Part shown: piece by piece, positions 10,289 to 18,291 of the stretch | Position numbering within the stretch: position 1 is the stretch's first letter | Layout: the number at the start of each line of letters is the position of its first letter | Source of the DNA: Methanobacteriota archaeon | GTDB taxonomy: Archaea; Methanobacteriota; Methanobacteria; Methanobacteriales; Methanobacteriaceae | Reading direction: 5' to 3' | Length of the DNA: 64,000 bases | Assembly: GCA_023411115.1 (NCBI GenBank) | Contig: JAEYPF010000016.1 | Span: forward strand, 1 to 64,000 | The notes under the pieces: generated by a model | The model's input: only the letters and a program-made list of their open reading frames with translations | What the model was told of the DNA's origin: nothing | Databases searched by the model: none | Position numbers and translations under genes: made by a program

Positions 10289-10503
10289 CCCTTATCTTTA
10301 ATGCTCTTTTTGCATATTTCCAATATTGGTATTGCACCCAAAAATAACTTTACTTTTCAGCGCATTACTCAAAACCCATAAAATATAAATGGCCATGTAT
10401 GTATTATGTGTTCAAATTGGAAGTGGTAGATGCAAGAGCAAGGAAATGCAAGGACTAGTCCATAATTATAGACAAGAAGCTGAGAAAACGAAAATTAGAG
10501 CAT

Positions 10504-10650
10504 GTAAAATTAAAAATTTTACTACCCGAAAAATCTATTATTTTTCGACGGCAGGCAAATACAAAGTATTTGCTGCATGCAAAATTCTATGAATTTTGCT
10601 GTTACGAAGTTTTCAATTTCATAAACATCAAAAACTTCGTTTTTGACAGC
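10504..10650 (+). repeat. Tandem hairpin array in an intergenic region
   Basis: Five hairpins are chained: 10504-10511 with 10515-10522 (8 bp), 10527-10534 with 10540-10547 (8 bp), 10555-10562 with 10566-10573 (8 bp, extended by GCA/TGC), 10579-10587 with 10591-10599 (9 bp, loop TAT) and 10604-10613 with 10631-10640 (10 bp, long loop, outer GCTGT/ACAGC). The core AAATTCTATGAATTT is shared with the aEF-1A leader array. The array fills most of the 507-base gap between the hydrolase operon and the TPR gene. I see no convincing gene in this gap. Confidence 0.8.
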
Positions 10651-10795
10651 ATGACAAATATATTCAACTGGATAACAACAACCATTTCTGTAATGAATTT
10701 GTAAGCGAACTTTTTCAGTTTGCATGAATAAATTCCTATCTTGACCAGCTCTAAACCCCACATTATCCTGTCTTTATTTCTATTTTCTCCAAATT

Positions 10796-11656
10796 TCATT
10801 TAAAAAAACGCTTCAATTCCTGCGCAATGGGTTCTGGCTTGCCGTAATCTTGTGCAGAATCATGATTAAGGCCCTTAAGTTCAATAAGATTAGAATGAGG
10901 CAATACCTGGTTTAAGGCATTGACACTATCCTTCAATAAAGATTGAGTCTTGCTGCCTTCAAGCAATAATACTTTTGCAGACACATTTTTGTAGTCCCCA
11001 AGTGTTCCTTCCGTTTTTTCCACGATATGCAATTCATTGTCCAGTGTCGGGATAAGTTCCGGGTAAGATACGTCATCACCTTTAACAGTTTTGATGTTTA
11101 CCCATAACATAAGTTTGACAAGTGGCACCATTACAAAATCAGGTATTGGCTTAAACAAATTAACAGAATCCTTTGTTAAATCCACTGTTGCTTTAGCCAC
11201 TTTTCCCTCGGCCATATTCTTGTCTAAATGCTGAATAGCGGTTTTAAATTGTTCTAGTTCTGGCTGTCCCGCGAAAACAAGAGGTTCATAAGCAACGACC
11301 TTACAAATAGCAGGATTAGAGATAGCTGCATGTAATGCAAATAAAGCTCCATCAGCCGTTCCAAAGACATAATGTGCACCTGTTTTTTTAAGAATAGCAT
11401 CAAGATCTTCATCTTCCCTTTCAATACTGTAATTATCACCTATTGGTCCACTCAAGCCCCTGCCACGGCGATCTGGAATATATACTGTAAAATCATCTGA
11501 CAATAATGTACCGAGCTTCATAAGATGTTGTGATGCATTTACTCCGCCATGCAGGAGAATAACACCAGGGCCACTACCCATCTGCCTGTATCCAATTGTG
11601 GTACCATCTTTAGAGATTACAAAACCCGTTGTATATAGTTTATTTTTATCGCTCAT
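10796..11656 (-). CDS. Alpha/beta hydrolase-fold protein lacking the nucleophile serine
   Basis: This 286-residue protein has the alpha/beta hydrolase layout: oxyanion motif LLHGG, strand-turn YIPDRRGRG, and a C-terminal GLNHD with the expected histidine. The nucleophile elbow, normally GxSxG, reads GTADG (near residue 100), so alanine replaces the catalytic serine. The neighbouring paralogue at 11671-12543, similar along its whole length, keeps GLSSG. This copy is therefore probably catalytically dead or uses another mechanism. It is the last gene of a minus-strand operon behind TetR, the CocE-type hydrolase and its paralogue, 14 bases apart, with a good GGAGG site before the ATG. Confidence 0.85.
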   Translation of the reverse strand: MSDKNKLYTTGFVISKDGTTIGYRQMGSGPGVILLHGGVNASQHLMKLGTLLSDDFTVYIPDRRGRGLSGPIGDNYSIEREDEDLDAILKKTGAHYVFGTADGALFALHAAISNPAICKVVAYEPLVFAGQPELEQFKTAIQHLDKNMAEGKVAKATVDLTKDSVNLFKPIPDFVMVPLVKLMLWVNIKTVKGDDVSYPELIPTLDNELHIVEKTEGTLGDYKNVSAKVLLLEGSKTQSLLKDSVNALNQVLPHSNLIELKGLNHDSAQDYGKPEPIAQELKRFFK

Positions 11657-11670
11657 ATCTAATTCCTCCT

Positions 11671-12543
11671 TTATTTAAAGAATCGTTTAAGTTCCTGTGC
11701 TACAAGTTCCGGCTTACTGCCATTTACTGGCCCTGAATGGCCAATGCCCTGAAACTCAAAGCGCTGCACATGTGGTAAGACTTTTTCCAATGCATCAAGA
11801 GTATTTCTCAAAAAAATAGGACTCTTACTACCCCCAAGTAGCAAAACTTCAGCAAACACTGCTCGGAAGTTGTTAAGTGTTCCCTGCATTTCATTAACAA
11901 GCTGATAATCATAGTGAAAACTTGGAACAAGTACTGTCTGAGATACGTCATCGCCTTTTATGCCTTTAAGTTCTCTGCTATAGTACCATGAGAAAAGCCT
12001 TACAAGCAGAAACCGCGGCAATCCAGTAATCCAAGGCGGTAAACCAAAAAATACCCCAAAATCTTTTAACATAGTAACGGTGGCATCTGGCAGCTTACCC
12101 TCTGCAACCTCCTTGTCAAATCGAGGCATAAATGATAATATATTCATTATTGAACCGTCAATATCAAGAGGAGGTTCATAAAGGGCAGCTTTGTGAATTA
12201 CCGGTAATTTAAGTGCAGCTTGAAGTGCAATAAGAGCACCTGAACTCAGTCCAAATATATTCTGTGCGCCTGTTTCTGTAGTAAGTGCATCCAAGTCTTC
12301 AACTTCTTTCTGCATACTATACTCTTCACCAAATGGTCCGCTCAATCCTCTTCCACGGCGATCTGGAATATAAACCGTGAACTCGCCTGATAGAGCTGTG
12401 CCAAGTTCCATATAATGTTGTGAAGCGTTAGCACCGCCGTGCATAAGAATAAGACCAGGACCACTACCCATTTTTCTGTATCCAATTGTAGTTCCGTCCT
12501 TAGAAACTACAAAACCCTTAGTATATCCTTGTTCTTTACTCAT
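11671..12543 (-). CDS. Alpha/beta hydrolase
   Basis: This 290-residue hydrolase shows the oxyanion motif LMHGG, the nucleophile elbow GLSSG and a C-terminal GIGHSG histidine, so a complete Ser-His catalytic set appears present. The family includes esterases and lactonases; the substrate cannot be told. It is the active-looking twin of the downstream gene and was probably its parent by tandem duplication: both open with TxGFVxSKDGTTIGYR and end in AQELKRFFK. It lies 43 bases after the CocE-type hydrolase gene. Expression is probably controlled by the TetR protein at the head of the operon. Confidence 0.88.
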   Translation of the reverse strand: MSKEQGYTKGFVVSKDGTTIGYRKMGSGPGLILMHGGANASQHYMELGTALSGEFTVYIPDRRGRGLSGPFGEEYSMQKEVEDLDALTTETGAQNIFGLSSGALIALQAALKLPVIHKAALYEPPLDIDGSIMNILSFMPRFDKEVAEGKLPDATVTMLKDFGVFFGLPPWITGLPRFLLVRLFSWYYSRELKGIKGDDVSQTVLVPSFHYDYQLVNEMQGTLNNFRAVFAEVLLLGGSKSPIFLRNTLDALEKVLPHVQRFEFQGIGHSGPVNGSKPELVAQELKRFFK

Positions 12544-12586
12544 GTCAAATCATCCTCTGATTTAAATTGAATATTGGAAGTTTTCT

Positions 12587-14215
12587 TTACAAATTTATTA
12601 TTGGCAAAATCAAAGCCGATGGACGCTCTGGATCGTGGAAAATACTTTGATTAGCAACTTTTATAGTTGTGGCGGTCGCTAATGGCTCATCAGTGCCTAA
12701 ATTTCGTGCGAAGCGTGGGAAAGCACCACTGGAAACCTGTACTCGGATATGGTGTCCTTTCTGGAATCGGTAAGCAGTAGGCCATAGATTGATTGTAACT
12801 TTTATAATGCCATCAGGTTGATGAGCTGGCCTGTCTGGGAACAATCTTTGTATTCCGTCACAGACATTAAGGCTTTTACCAGATGAATCAACGTCGCAAA
12901 TTTTAACAAAAAAGTCTGTATACCGTACACTGGATTTAATAAAAAGCTCTGCAGAAACAGGACCAATTAACTCTACATCCTTATTCAGTATATCACTGGT
13001 ATAAATAAGAACATCTGATCTAGATTCAAGAGTTCTGTTATCTTTAACTGGACTCCCCGTTGATGCGCCGCCTATACTAGGTGTAGGATCAGCCGGATCA
13101 TATGTATAGCTGTCTGGCTCGCAAACAGCAGGTAAATCTGTAGAAAAGCCAAATTCTGGTTGCAGATACCACCGTTGAAGTTCCATGTCAGTAGGAGGCC
13201 AAGCAGTGTACTCACGCCATTCATTAGCAGCTCCCATTACAAATATACGCACTGGTGCTTCTCGGAGACCTTCACGCTTGTTTAGCATATGCGCCTTCAG
13301 CCAAATTATTCCCTCTCTTCCCCCAAATTGTGCTGCTTTAGGGTGAGTCCATGGACCAATGGTTAGATATGGAGTTTTTCCATCATTTTGCATAGTATTG
13401 TAATCTTTTATAGCAGGAGGCAGGAAAAAATCGTGCCACCCCGTAATCACATGATTAGAGGCTTTTGTAATAGATACTGCATCACTGCTGTTGTATTGAT
13501 CCCAATAATTATCTTCAGGTAGGTAATGCGTTAGCCATTCCCTCCAGAAGGTATTTTTATGGCCGAAAAGTACTGTATCTAACTCTTCAAGAGGCAGATG
13601 TATTGCCTGTTTAGCGCGCTGTTTACCTCCTGTTAAAGCCTTAATAGATGCTAATCTCGAATTACGTCCCGAGTCTACCGTCATCCAGAATAAAAACACT
13701 TCTAACATTAAAACATTACCAGAATAAGCCATATCATGGAAATTAGAACCAGTTGCCTGTGTTGACATTGCTTTTAGCATTGATCCAGCATAGCGAGCTA
13801 TGGGCCACTGACTATAACCTAGATAACTAGCACCTTCAGAGCAAAGCTCACCGTTAAACCATTCTTGCTGTTTTAGCCATGCTATTATGTGTGGGGCATC
13901 TTTACGTTCCGATAAGAATGGTTCATATTCACCAGTAGAGCCGTAAGCGCCACGACTGCTCACAACCACTACATTAAATCCCTGTTCAGCGGTAGCTGTA
14001 GAAATAGCCTCATTAGTCGCACCGATCCTAGTATTATAAACGGAGCATATCAAAATTGTGGGTCTTTTACCCAAACGGTGTGGGTAATAGCAGTTAGCCA
14101 ATAATACAGCCCCGTCAGGCATTGGTATTTTAAGGTCCTTTTCAACTTTAATGTCGTTGGTTTCTGCAGGTGGAAAATTAAGAAACTTTGCCATTATTCG
14201 ACTATAAATACTCAT
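12587..14215 (-). CDS. CocE/NonD-family (X-Pro dipeptidyl-peptidase-like) hydrolase
   Basis: This 542-residue enzyme has the CocE layout: an alpha/beta hydrolase core with nucleophile motif GASYLGY (about residue 130), the aspartate in GWHDFF, the histidine in GPWTH, and a C-terminal jelly-roll domain from about residue 330 (VELIGPVSAELFIKSS, HHIRVQVSSGAFPRFARN). Members hydrolyse acyl esters, amides or proline dipeptides; the substrate is unknown here. No signal peptide is evident, so it probably acts in the cytoplasm. It is the first enzyme gene after the TetR gene, 13 bases away, and its context suggests an inducible detoxification or ester-degradation operon. Confidence 0.88.
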   Translation of the reverse strand: MSIYSRIMAKFLNFPPAETNDIKVEKDLKIPMPDGAVLLANCYYPHRLGKRPTILICSVYNTRIGATNEAISTATAEQGFNVVVVSSRGAYGSTGEYEPFLSERKDAPHIIAWLKQQEWFNGELCSEGASYLGYSQWPIARYAGSMLKAMSTQATGSNFHDMAYSGNVLMLEVFLFWMTVDSGRNSRLASIKALTGGKQRAKQAIHLPLEELDTVLFGHKNTFWREWLTHYLPEDNYWDQYNSSDAVSITKASNHVITGWHDFFLPPAIKDYNTMQNDGKTPYLTIGPWTHPKAAQFGGREGIIWLKAHMLNKREGLREAPVRIFVMGAANEWREYTAWPPTDMELQRWYLQPEFGFSTDLPAVCEPDSYTYDPADPTPSIGGASTGSPVKDNRTLESRSDVLIYTSDILNKDVELIGPVSAELFIKSSVRYTDFFVKICDVDSSGKSLNVCDGIQRLFPDRPAHQPDGIIKVTINLWPTAYRFQKGHHIRVQVSSGAFPRFARNLGTDEPLATATTIKVANQSIFHDPERPSALILPIINL

Positions 14216-14228
14216 ATGAGATCCTCCC

Positions 14229-14906
14229 TTATCTACCTAATCCAAATTTTAGAAAATCTACAAATGTATTGATATCCTTAAGAAATTTTGACTCATCATA
14301 GTCTTCATCCATGCCAAAAATTTCGTTGTAGTGGAGGAAAAAATGATTTACAACTTTTACAATGAAATCCTTCGAAAACCTGTTACTAAGGTCTCCATCT
14401 TCTATTGCATCTGTCACCATTTTTTCAACCCCTTCTTCCAAGGTTTTTTTTCGAAAACTGTTTACATATTCAATGATTTCTTTAGTGTCTTCGTTTTCTT
14501 CCTCCTTAAAAAACATCATGGTAAGTTTCAGGTGTTTAGGAAAACGAGTGGCAGCTTCAGCCCCTATCTGGGCACTTAGTATAATCTTTTCAAAAAAATC
14601 TTTTTGTTTGAAACCCTCAGAGTTTTCGGGGTCCCAAAAATCTTTCGATTTTTGAGGATCTCCTGCGAGTTCTTTCATGCGCTTATCCTGAAATTCCATT
14701 TGGAATTTGTAGGCAGACTCCTGCAGGAACAAATAAAGCGCTTTCTTGTCTTTAAAGTGATAATAAAATGTACCCTTACTAATACCTGCATTTTTGATTA
14801 TCTTATTTAATGAGGCATTTTCATAGCTTTTAGTTGCAAACTCGTCTAAAGCTGCCTCAATGAGTTCATTTTTTCTTTTAAATGACTTTTCCTTCGTTTT
14901 AATCAC
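14229..14906 (-). CDS. TetR-family transcriptional regulator
   Basis: This 225-residue regulator has the TetR helix-turn-helix: ASLNKIIKNAGISKGTFYYHFKDKKALY split over residues 28-60, then a ligand-binding domain. It closely resembles the TetR protein at 48767-49387, but between AGD and DFFEKI it has 19 residues where that protein has 3. The extra segment contains a perfect hairpin (14635-14654). The frame opens at GTG with GGGAGG very close upstream, so the precise start is uncertain. It heads the hydrolase operon and probably represses it through the operator at 15023-15040. Confidence 0.9.
   Translation of the reverse strand: MIKTKEKSFKRKNELIEAALDEFATKSYENASLNKIIKNAGISKGTFYYHFKDKKALYLFLQESAYKFQMEFQDKRMKELAGDPQKSKDFWDPENSEGFKQKDFFEKIILSAQIGAEAATRFPKHLKLTMMFFKEEENEDTKEIIEYVNSFRKKTLEEGVEKMVTDAIEDGDLSNRFSKDFIVKVVNHFFLHYNEIFGMDEDYDESKFLKDINTFVDFLKFGLGR
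14635..14654 (-). repeat. Palindromic hairpin inside the TetR coding region
   Basis: CAAAAATC (14635-14642) and GATTTTTG (14647-14654) form a perfect 8-bp stem with loop TTTC. It lies in the insertion that separates this TetR protein from its paralogue at 48.8 kb and encodes residues around QKSKDF in frame. Stem style and the AAAATC/GATTTT core match the hairpin arrays elsewhere in the window. Confidence 0.7.
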
Positions 14907-15022
14907 TTCCCTCCCGAATGTATTACAAATGCAAGCAGTATTGTTACTTAAACTGATAAATATTCAGTATTTCTAATATTAGTCCTATTATATTAGATCT
15001 CCATATTTTATAAACCTAGTGG

Positions 15023-15040
15023 TCTAGACCAAGTGGTATA
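15023..15040. promoter_or_regulatory. Candidate TetR operator
   Basis: TCTAGACCAAGTGGTATA lies about 115 bases upstream of the TetR gene, next to the perfect palindrome GGTCTAGACC (15021-15030). The same arrangement, TAGACC-N4-GGTWTA, occurs upstream of the paralogous TetR gene at 48631-48648. A shared inverted-repeat-like site before two paralogous regulators suggests autoregulation; this is inference. Confidence 0.5.
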
Positions 15041-15143
15041 ATAAAAAAAATGTGATTTAACGTTAAAACAAAAAATATAGAAAAAAATAACCTACTGAAC
15101 CTAAATCCATTTAAAAATGAGAAAAAATTGAATGAGCGTATAA

Positions 15144-15722
15144 TTATTCATTAAACAGAACTCGCTTAAGTTCTCGCAGATTCAATTCAATTAGAGACTT
15201 TGCCTCAGGTTCTGCCAGTATTTTAAACTGTTCCATCTTGGTTTCAAGGTAGAGCTTATTCAATATATCCTGAAGTTCAGGAACAGGCATTTCTAAGATT
15301 CTCTTTATGTCTAAAAGGTTTTTTTGAGTCAATTTACTTTTATACTCATTTATTTGAGGTTCAAACTCTTCTACCGCATTTATTTTCATAGACACATATT
15401 TATTTACCGTGAATGGAGGCATCTGCTCGATTCCACGCAGTACTTTCCACACATCATTCTCTTTAAGTTCCAATCCGAATGATTCATTTAAAATTTTGGT
15501 TGCCTTCGATGCCCGTTCAGTGCTGCCCCGGCCGTAAACAAAGGACGCAAGTAATGCTCCAGCTAAAATTGCAAGGAATACATAGAGCTGATGCTCAGAA
15601 ATAGAGGAGAGTGGGAAGCCCAAGATATAAAATATAATGCCAGTAATTAAGGCGGACCCTACTATGAACGTTAAAACTGCTAATATAATCGCCATTGCTT
15701 TATTTTTGATCAATTTGTTCAC
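15144..15722 (-). CDS. Hypothetical membrane protein with two N-terminal helices
   Basis: This 192-residue protein has two membrane helices (about residues 10-35 and 45-65) followed by a charged, helical cytoplasmic domain of about 125 residues rich in Leu, Glu and Lys. I do not recognise the family. It lies 68 bases downstream of the SpoIIM-family gene on the same strand and may be co-transcribed with it. No enzymatic motif is visible. Confidence 0.7.
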   Translation of the reverse strand: MNKLIKNKAMAIILAVLTFIVGSALITGIIFYILGFPLSSISEHQLYVFLAILAGALLASFVYGRGSTERASKATKILNESFGLELKENDVWKVLRGIEQMPPFTVNKYVSMKINAVEEFEPQINEYKSKLTQKNLLDIKRILEMPVPELQDILNKLYLETKMEQFKILAEPEAKSLIELNLRELKRVLFNE

Positions 15723-15790
15723 CGTTTACCTATCATTACACTGTATATTTATAGTTTAAAACTTAATTTTTTACAAATTTCTTTTTTAAA

Positions 15791-16447
15791 TTAAGTGATA
15801 TTTAAACCTGTAATGTAATTTCCCAGTGTAACAGTAATATTAGCTTCAATAATCGCTGCAATAAATAGCAGAGTTATTGCAAGTGCAAATAAAGCTAAAG
15901 AGTCCTTAAATTTCCATGAATTTACTTTTAATGACTTCTCAATCTGCTCACTTAGAACAGTATTCTTTTTAAAATGCAACCCATCTTTTATTGTGCTAAT
16001 AAATGCGCTTAAAAGCCTAAATCCGGCAGTGCCCGCAACTATAATGGCTAAAAATTCAAATATACCGTGGGGTACTATGTAAAAAATACTAATGGGATTT
16101 TTAGCTGTTATAAATCCAAAGAGAACTCCGTTTACTATCAGCTGAATTATATCGATAATTCCAAAGAAGATCCCCCCAAAATACATAAAAAATGCATTTG
16201 TACTGTTATGCATGAATAATGAAAGTGTAGTTCCATCGACTTCAGTTTTCATGGTTGATACGGCATGTATTAGATATTTAGTCATGTACTGATCAAATGG
16301 TCCATATAAGAAAGGACCTATTCCCCCTATGAGTACAGATGCAAAAAATACAGCCGCTGCAACAATTAAAAGACTTTTATTTCGCCTGTAAAGGTTTATA
16401 AAAAACATTTTGTATTTAACTTCAAAGCTATTGTTTGAAAATATCAT
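15791..16447 (-). CDS. Stage II sporulation protein M (SpoIIM) family membrane protein
   Basis: This 218-residue polytopic membrane protein resembles the SpoIIM/DUF95 family, with about five hydrophobic helices and the family-like stretch NSTNAFFMYFGGIFFGI followed by NGVLFGF and PHGIFEF. In Bacillus SpoIIM belongs to the engulfment complex; archaeal relatives have no established role and are not linked to sporulation. No clear ribosome site precedes ATG 16447, and an internal ATG at residue 14 (MFFINLYRRN) is an alternative start. The paired membrane gene at 15144-15722 follows on the same strand. Confidence 0.8.
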   Translation of the reverse strand: MIFSNNSFEVKYKMFFINLYRRNKSLLIVAAAVFFASVLIGGIGPFLYGPFDQYMTKYLIHAVSTMKTEVDGTTLSLFMHNSTNAFFMYFGGIFFGIIDIIQLIVNGVLFGFITAKNPISIFYIVPHGIFEFLAIIVAGTAGFRLLSAFISTIKDGLHFKKNTVLSEQIEKSLKVNSWKFKDSLALFALAITLLFIAAIIEANITVTLGNYITGLNIT

Positions 16448-16580
16448 AAACTGGATTCACATATTCCTTGTTATATTTGTCAGTATTATACTGAACAAGT
16501 ATATAACCTTTTTAGCATGTAAACTGTCTGTAAATGGTTTTTAGGTAGAATTAAATCAAAATGAATCCAGATATTGAACT

Positions 16581-17354
16581 TTATTCCACTTTCAAACTGG
16601 TAACATAATCATACCCCTCTGGAGGGTTCATTCTTGCAGTTTCGTCAGTACTAATATCCGCCTTTTTGCCGAAATGTTCCAGTGCAACATTTAAATGGTA
16701 AATTGCAATTCCCATACTTATGGTGTTGTACCTTTTTACTCTAGGTGCCTTGTGTTCTTTTACAGCGTATGGTTTATAGATGTAAGCATGGATCATGTTT
16801 TCATCACCTGTAAAAAACCACGGTTGGCTGTTACCTGCCGATGGGGCAAGCCTAGCTGCGCCCAGTACTTCATCTGCACCTTTAACACTGCTTATCTCGT
16901 TTAGGGGTTTTCTCTTAAATTCTGAGGTACTGTTTCTATGCAGTGATTCTGGATCTTTAGGATTTCCAAATGCCATTACAATTACAAATTCCAGATTCGA
17001 ATTTTTAAGCACTTCGTCGTTGGGCCTTGGAGAACCCAACCAGCAGCTGCCAATATCATTTCCAGACAGGAAGAGATCCATTTCCTGCAGCATAAAACCT
17101 GCATTGACTAGATAATTACCCTTCGGTTCTGAAAATAAGGTAATATAATGCGGCGCCTGTTTTTTCTTTTTCATCACTTCAACATCATCTAAGGGCAAAA
17201 TCTTCACTTCAGTTTTTATGTCATCGTACATAGGTTTTAAATTTTTAAGCTGGTTTGAAATTTCTTCTATAACTTTTTCATCAAGTGGAGCTTGATTATA
17301 TCTTTTAATTGATCTTCTTTTAAATATTACATCATAATAATCAGGCATTTCCAT
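16581..17354 (-). CDS. Nitroreductase-family flavoprotein
   Basis: This 257-residue protein is of the nitroreductase superfamily, which uses FMN to reduce nitro or quinone substrates. Visible motifs are the N-terminal FKRRSIKRYN (phosphate contact), GSCWLG in the middle and LAPSAGNSQPWFF around residue 175, with a second RY segment near RVKRYNTISMG. This arrangement resembles the putative TM-nitroreductase branch. The ATG at 17354 has GGAGG 7 bases upstream, within the 3' arm of a hairpin (17360-17387), as in the aEF-1A leader. The natural substrate is unknown. Confidence 0.88.
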   Translation of the reverse strand: MEMPDYYDVIFKRRSIKRYNQAPLDEKVIEEISNQLKNLKPMYDDIKTEVKILPLDDVEVMKKKKQAPHYITLFSEPKGNYLVNAGFMLQEMDLFLSGNDIGSCWLGSPRPNDEVLKNSNLEFVIVMAFGNPKDPESLHRNSTSEFKRKPLNEISSVKGADEVLGAARLAPSAGNSQPWFFTGDENMIHAYIYKPYAVKEHKAPRVKRYNTISMGIAIYHLNVALEHFGKKADISTDETARMNPPEGYDYVTSLKVE

Positions 17355-17359
17355 TATTT

Positions 17360-17417
17360 AACCTCCAAAAATTTAATTTTTGGGGTTCAGAAAAACTCTA
17401 AGAGATTTTCTTCAACC
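17360..17417 (-). repeat. Two leader hairpins, the second holding the nitroreductase Shine-Dalgarno
   Basis: Read on the minus strand, GGGTTGAAGAAAATCTC opens a first hairpin that closes at GAGTTTTTCTGAACCC, one mismatch in the stem. A second hairpin follows with arms AACCCCAAAAATT and AATTTTTGGAGGTT, one bulged base. GGAGG in the 3' arm is the ribosome site of the nitroreductase gene. The layout and wording match 3721-3779 before aEF-1A and 36318-36374 before a small membrane protein. Confidence 0.8.
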
Positions 17418-17420
17418 CAG

Positions 17421-18023
17421 TAAAATTTATTTTAAATAATGTATTACTAAATTTAATATTATTATGTACTGCTTTTGATATATTTATGAGGAAGTTAGGT
17501 AAAATGGATTCATAAATTTTAGATGATTGCACTAAGCAGTTTAAAACTAGCTAATATTGCATTTTATGGTAAAAACATGGATAAATAATTAAATTAATCC
17601 TAACGGAATATTTAGTTTCAGTTTTTAATGCCATCACACTTTAAAAGTGCTTAGAAATACTTAATGAATTATTAATGATTAAAATTAGTTTTCAGGATAC
17701 ACTGAAACAAAAATTAAATAATTTTGAATTAAAGCTAATTATTTTGGGCTTATAATTATCAAATAAGGTTATTTTATCTAAGAATTTATAAATAACATTT
17801 ATTTTCATTTATGTTTGAATAAATAGCCTAAATTAAACCTATATAAAAAATTAATTTTAAATTATGATAGTTAAGTTAATATATAAACGTTTACTTACTT
17901 AAATTAAAGATAGAACTAAATTAAGTATTACTTATACTATTAAATTTACTATTCAAAGTTTAAGATGTTCTGGCTTCTTTTATTTTCTTTTAGAAGTAAA
18001 TCTTAAGGGTAAATGTTCTATAA
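17421..18023. other. AT-rich intergenic stretch without a recognisable gene
   Basis: No coding frame with a plausible ribosome site was found on either strand. From about 17863 the sequence begins to resemble the stretch starting near 23983, so the duplication that includes the adhesin leaders probably starts here, with weaker similarity than in the leader core. An archaeal promoter for the adhesin gene must lie in this region; the TTAATATATAAACG near 17876-17889 is a candidate TATA element. Confidence 0.5.
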
Positions 18024-18242
18024 GTTTTAATACTTAAGCAAAAGAGAGCGATAAATCCAAAAATCATTAATAATAAGATCTTAGCGACAATGCAGTGTTT
18101 TAAACTTCATTGAAGTGAACCTAAGCGAATATTCTATTTATTATTAATACAATTCATGGTTTAAGGTAATTTCTACTTCACCTGTAATTTTTAGAAGTGA
18201 GCCTTTAAAAGTATCTATTCGGTTAATAATGCAGGTTTATCG
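18024..18242 (+). ncRNA. Candidate structured leader RNA, copy 1
   Basis: Nested complementary segments are present: P1 CGATAAATCC (18049-18058) with GGTTTATCG (18234-18242); P2, an 11-bp perfect pair 18066-18076 with 18138-18148; P3 CTTAG (18080-18084) with CTAAG (18121-18125); a hairpin ACTTCA/TGAAGT (18104-18116); and a 3' hairpin ACTTC (18175-18179) with GAAGT (18194-18198). CGAATA (18126-18131) can also pair with TATTCG (18216-18221), a possible pseudoknot across P2. A copy at 24143-24359 has only about a dozen differences by eye, none breaking P1-P3. It ends about 50 bases before the adhesin start. A cis-regulatory RNA is inferred; I do not recognise a known riboswitch class. Confidence 0.65.
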
Positions 18243-18291
18243 ATGTATAAGATTATAAACTAGGATATCAAACGCCATAGGAGTAGCGCAA

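Noticed and set aside
10389..10592. Open frame of 67 codons on the plus strand
   Set aside because: Its second half is made of the hairpin array (10504-10573), no ribosome site precedes it, and the translated sequence lacks protein-like pattern.
10522..10799. Two overlapping minus-strand open frames
   Set aside because: They run through palindromic hairpins and end next to the hydrolase gene; the low-complexity residues mirror the repeats rather than a conserved protein.
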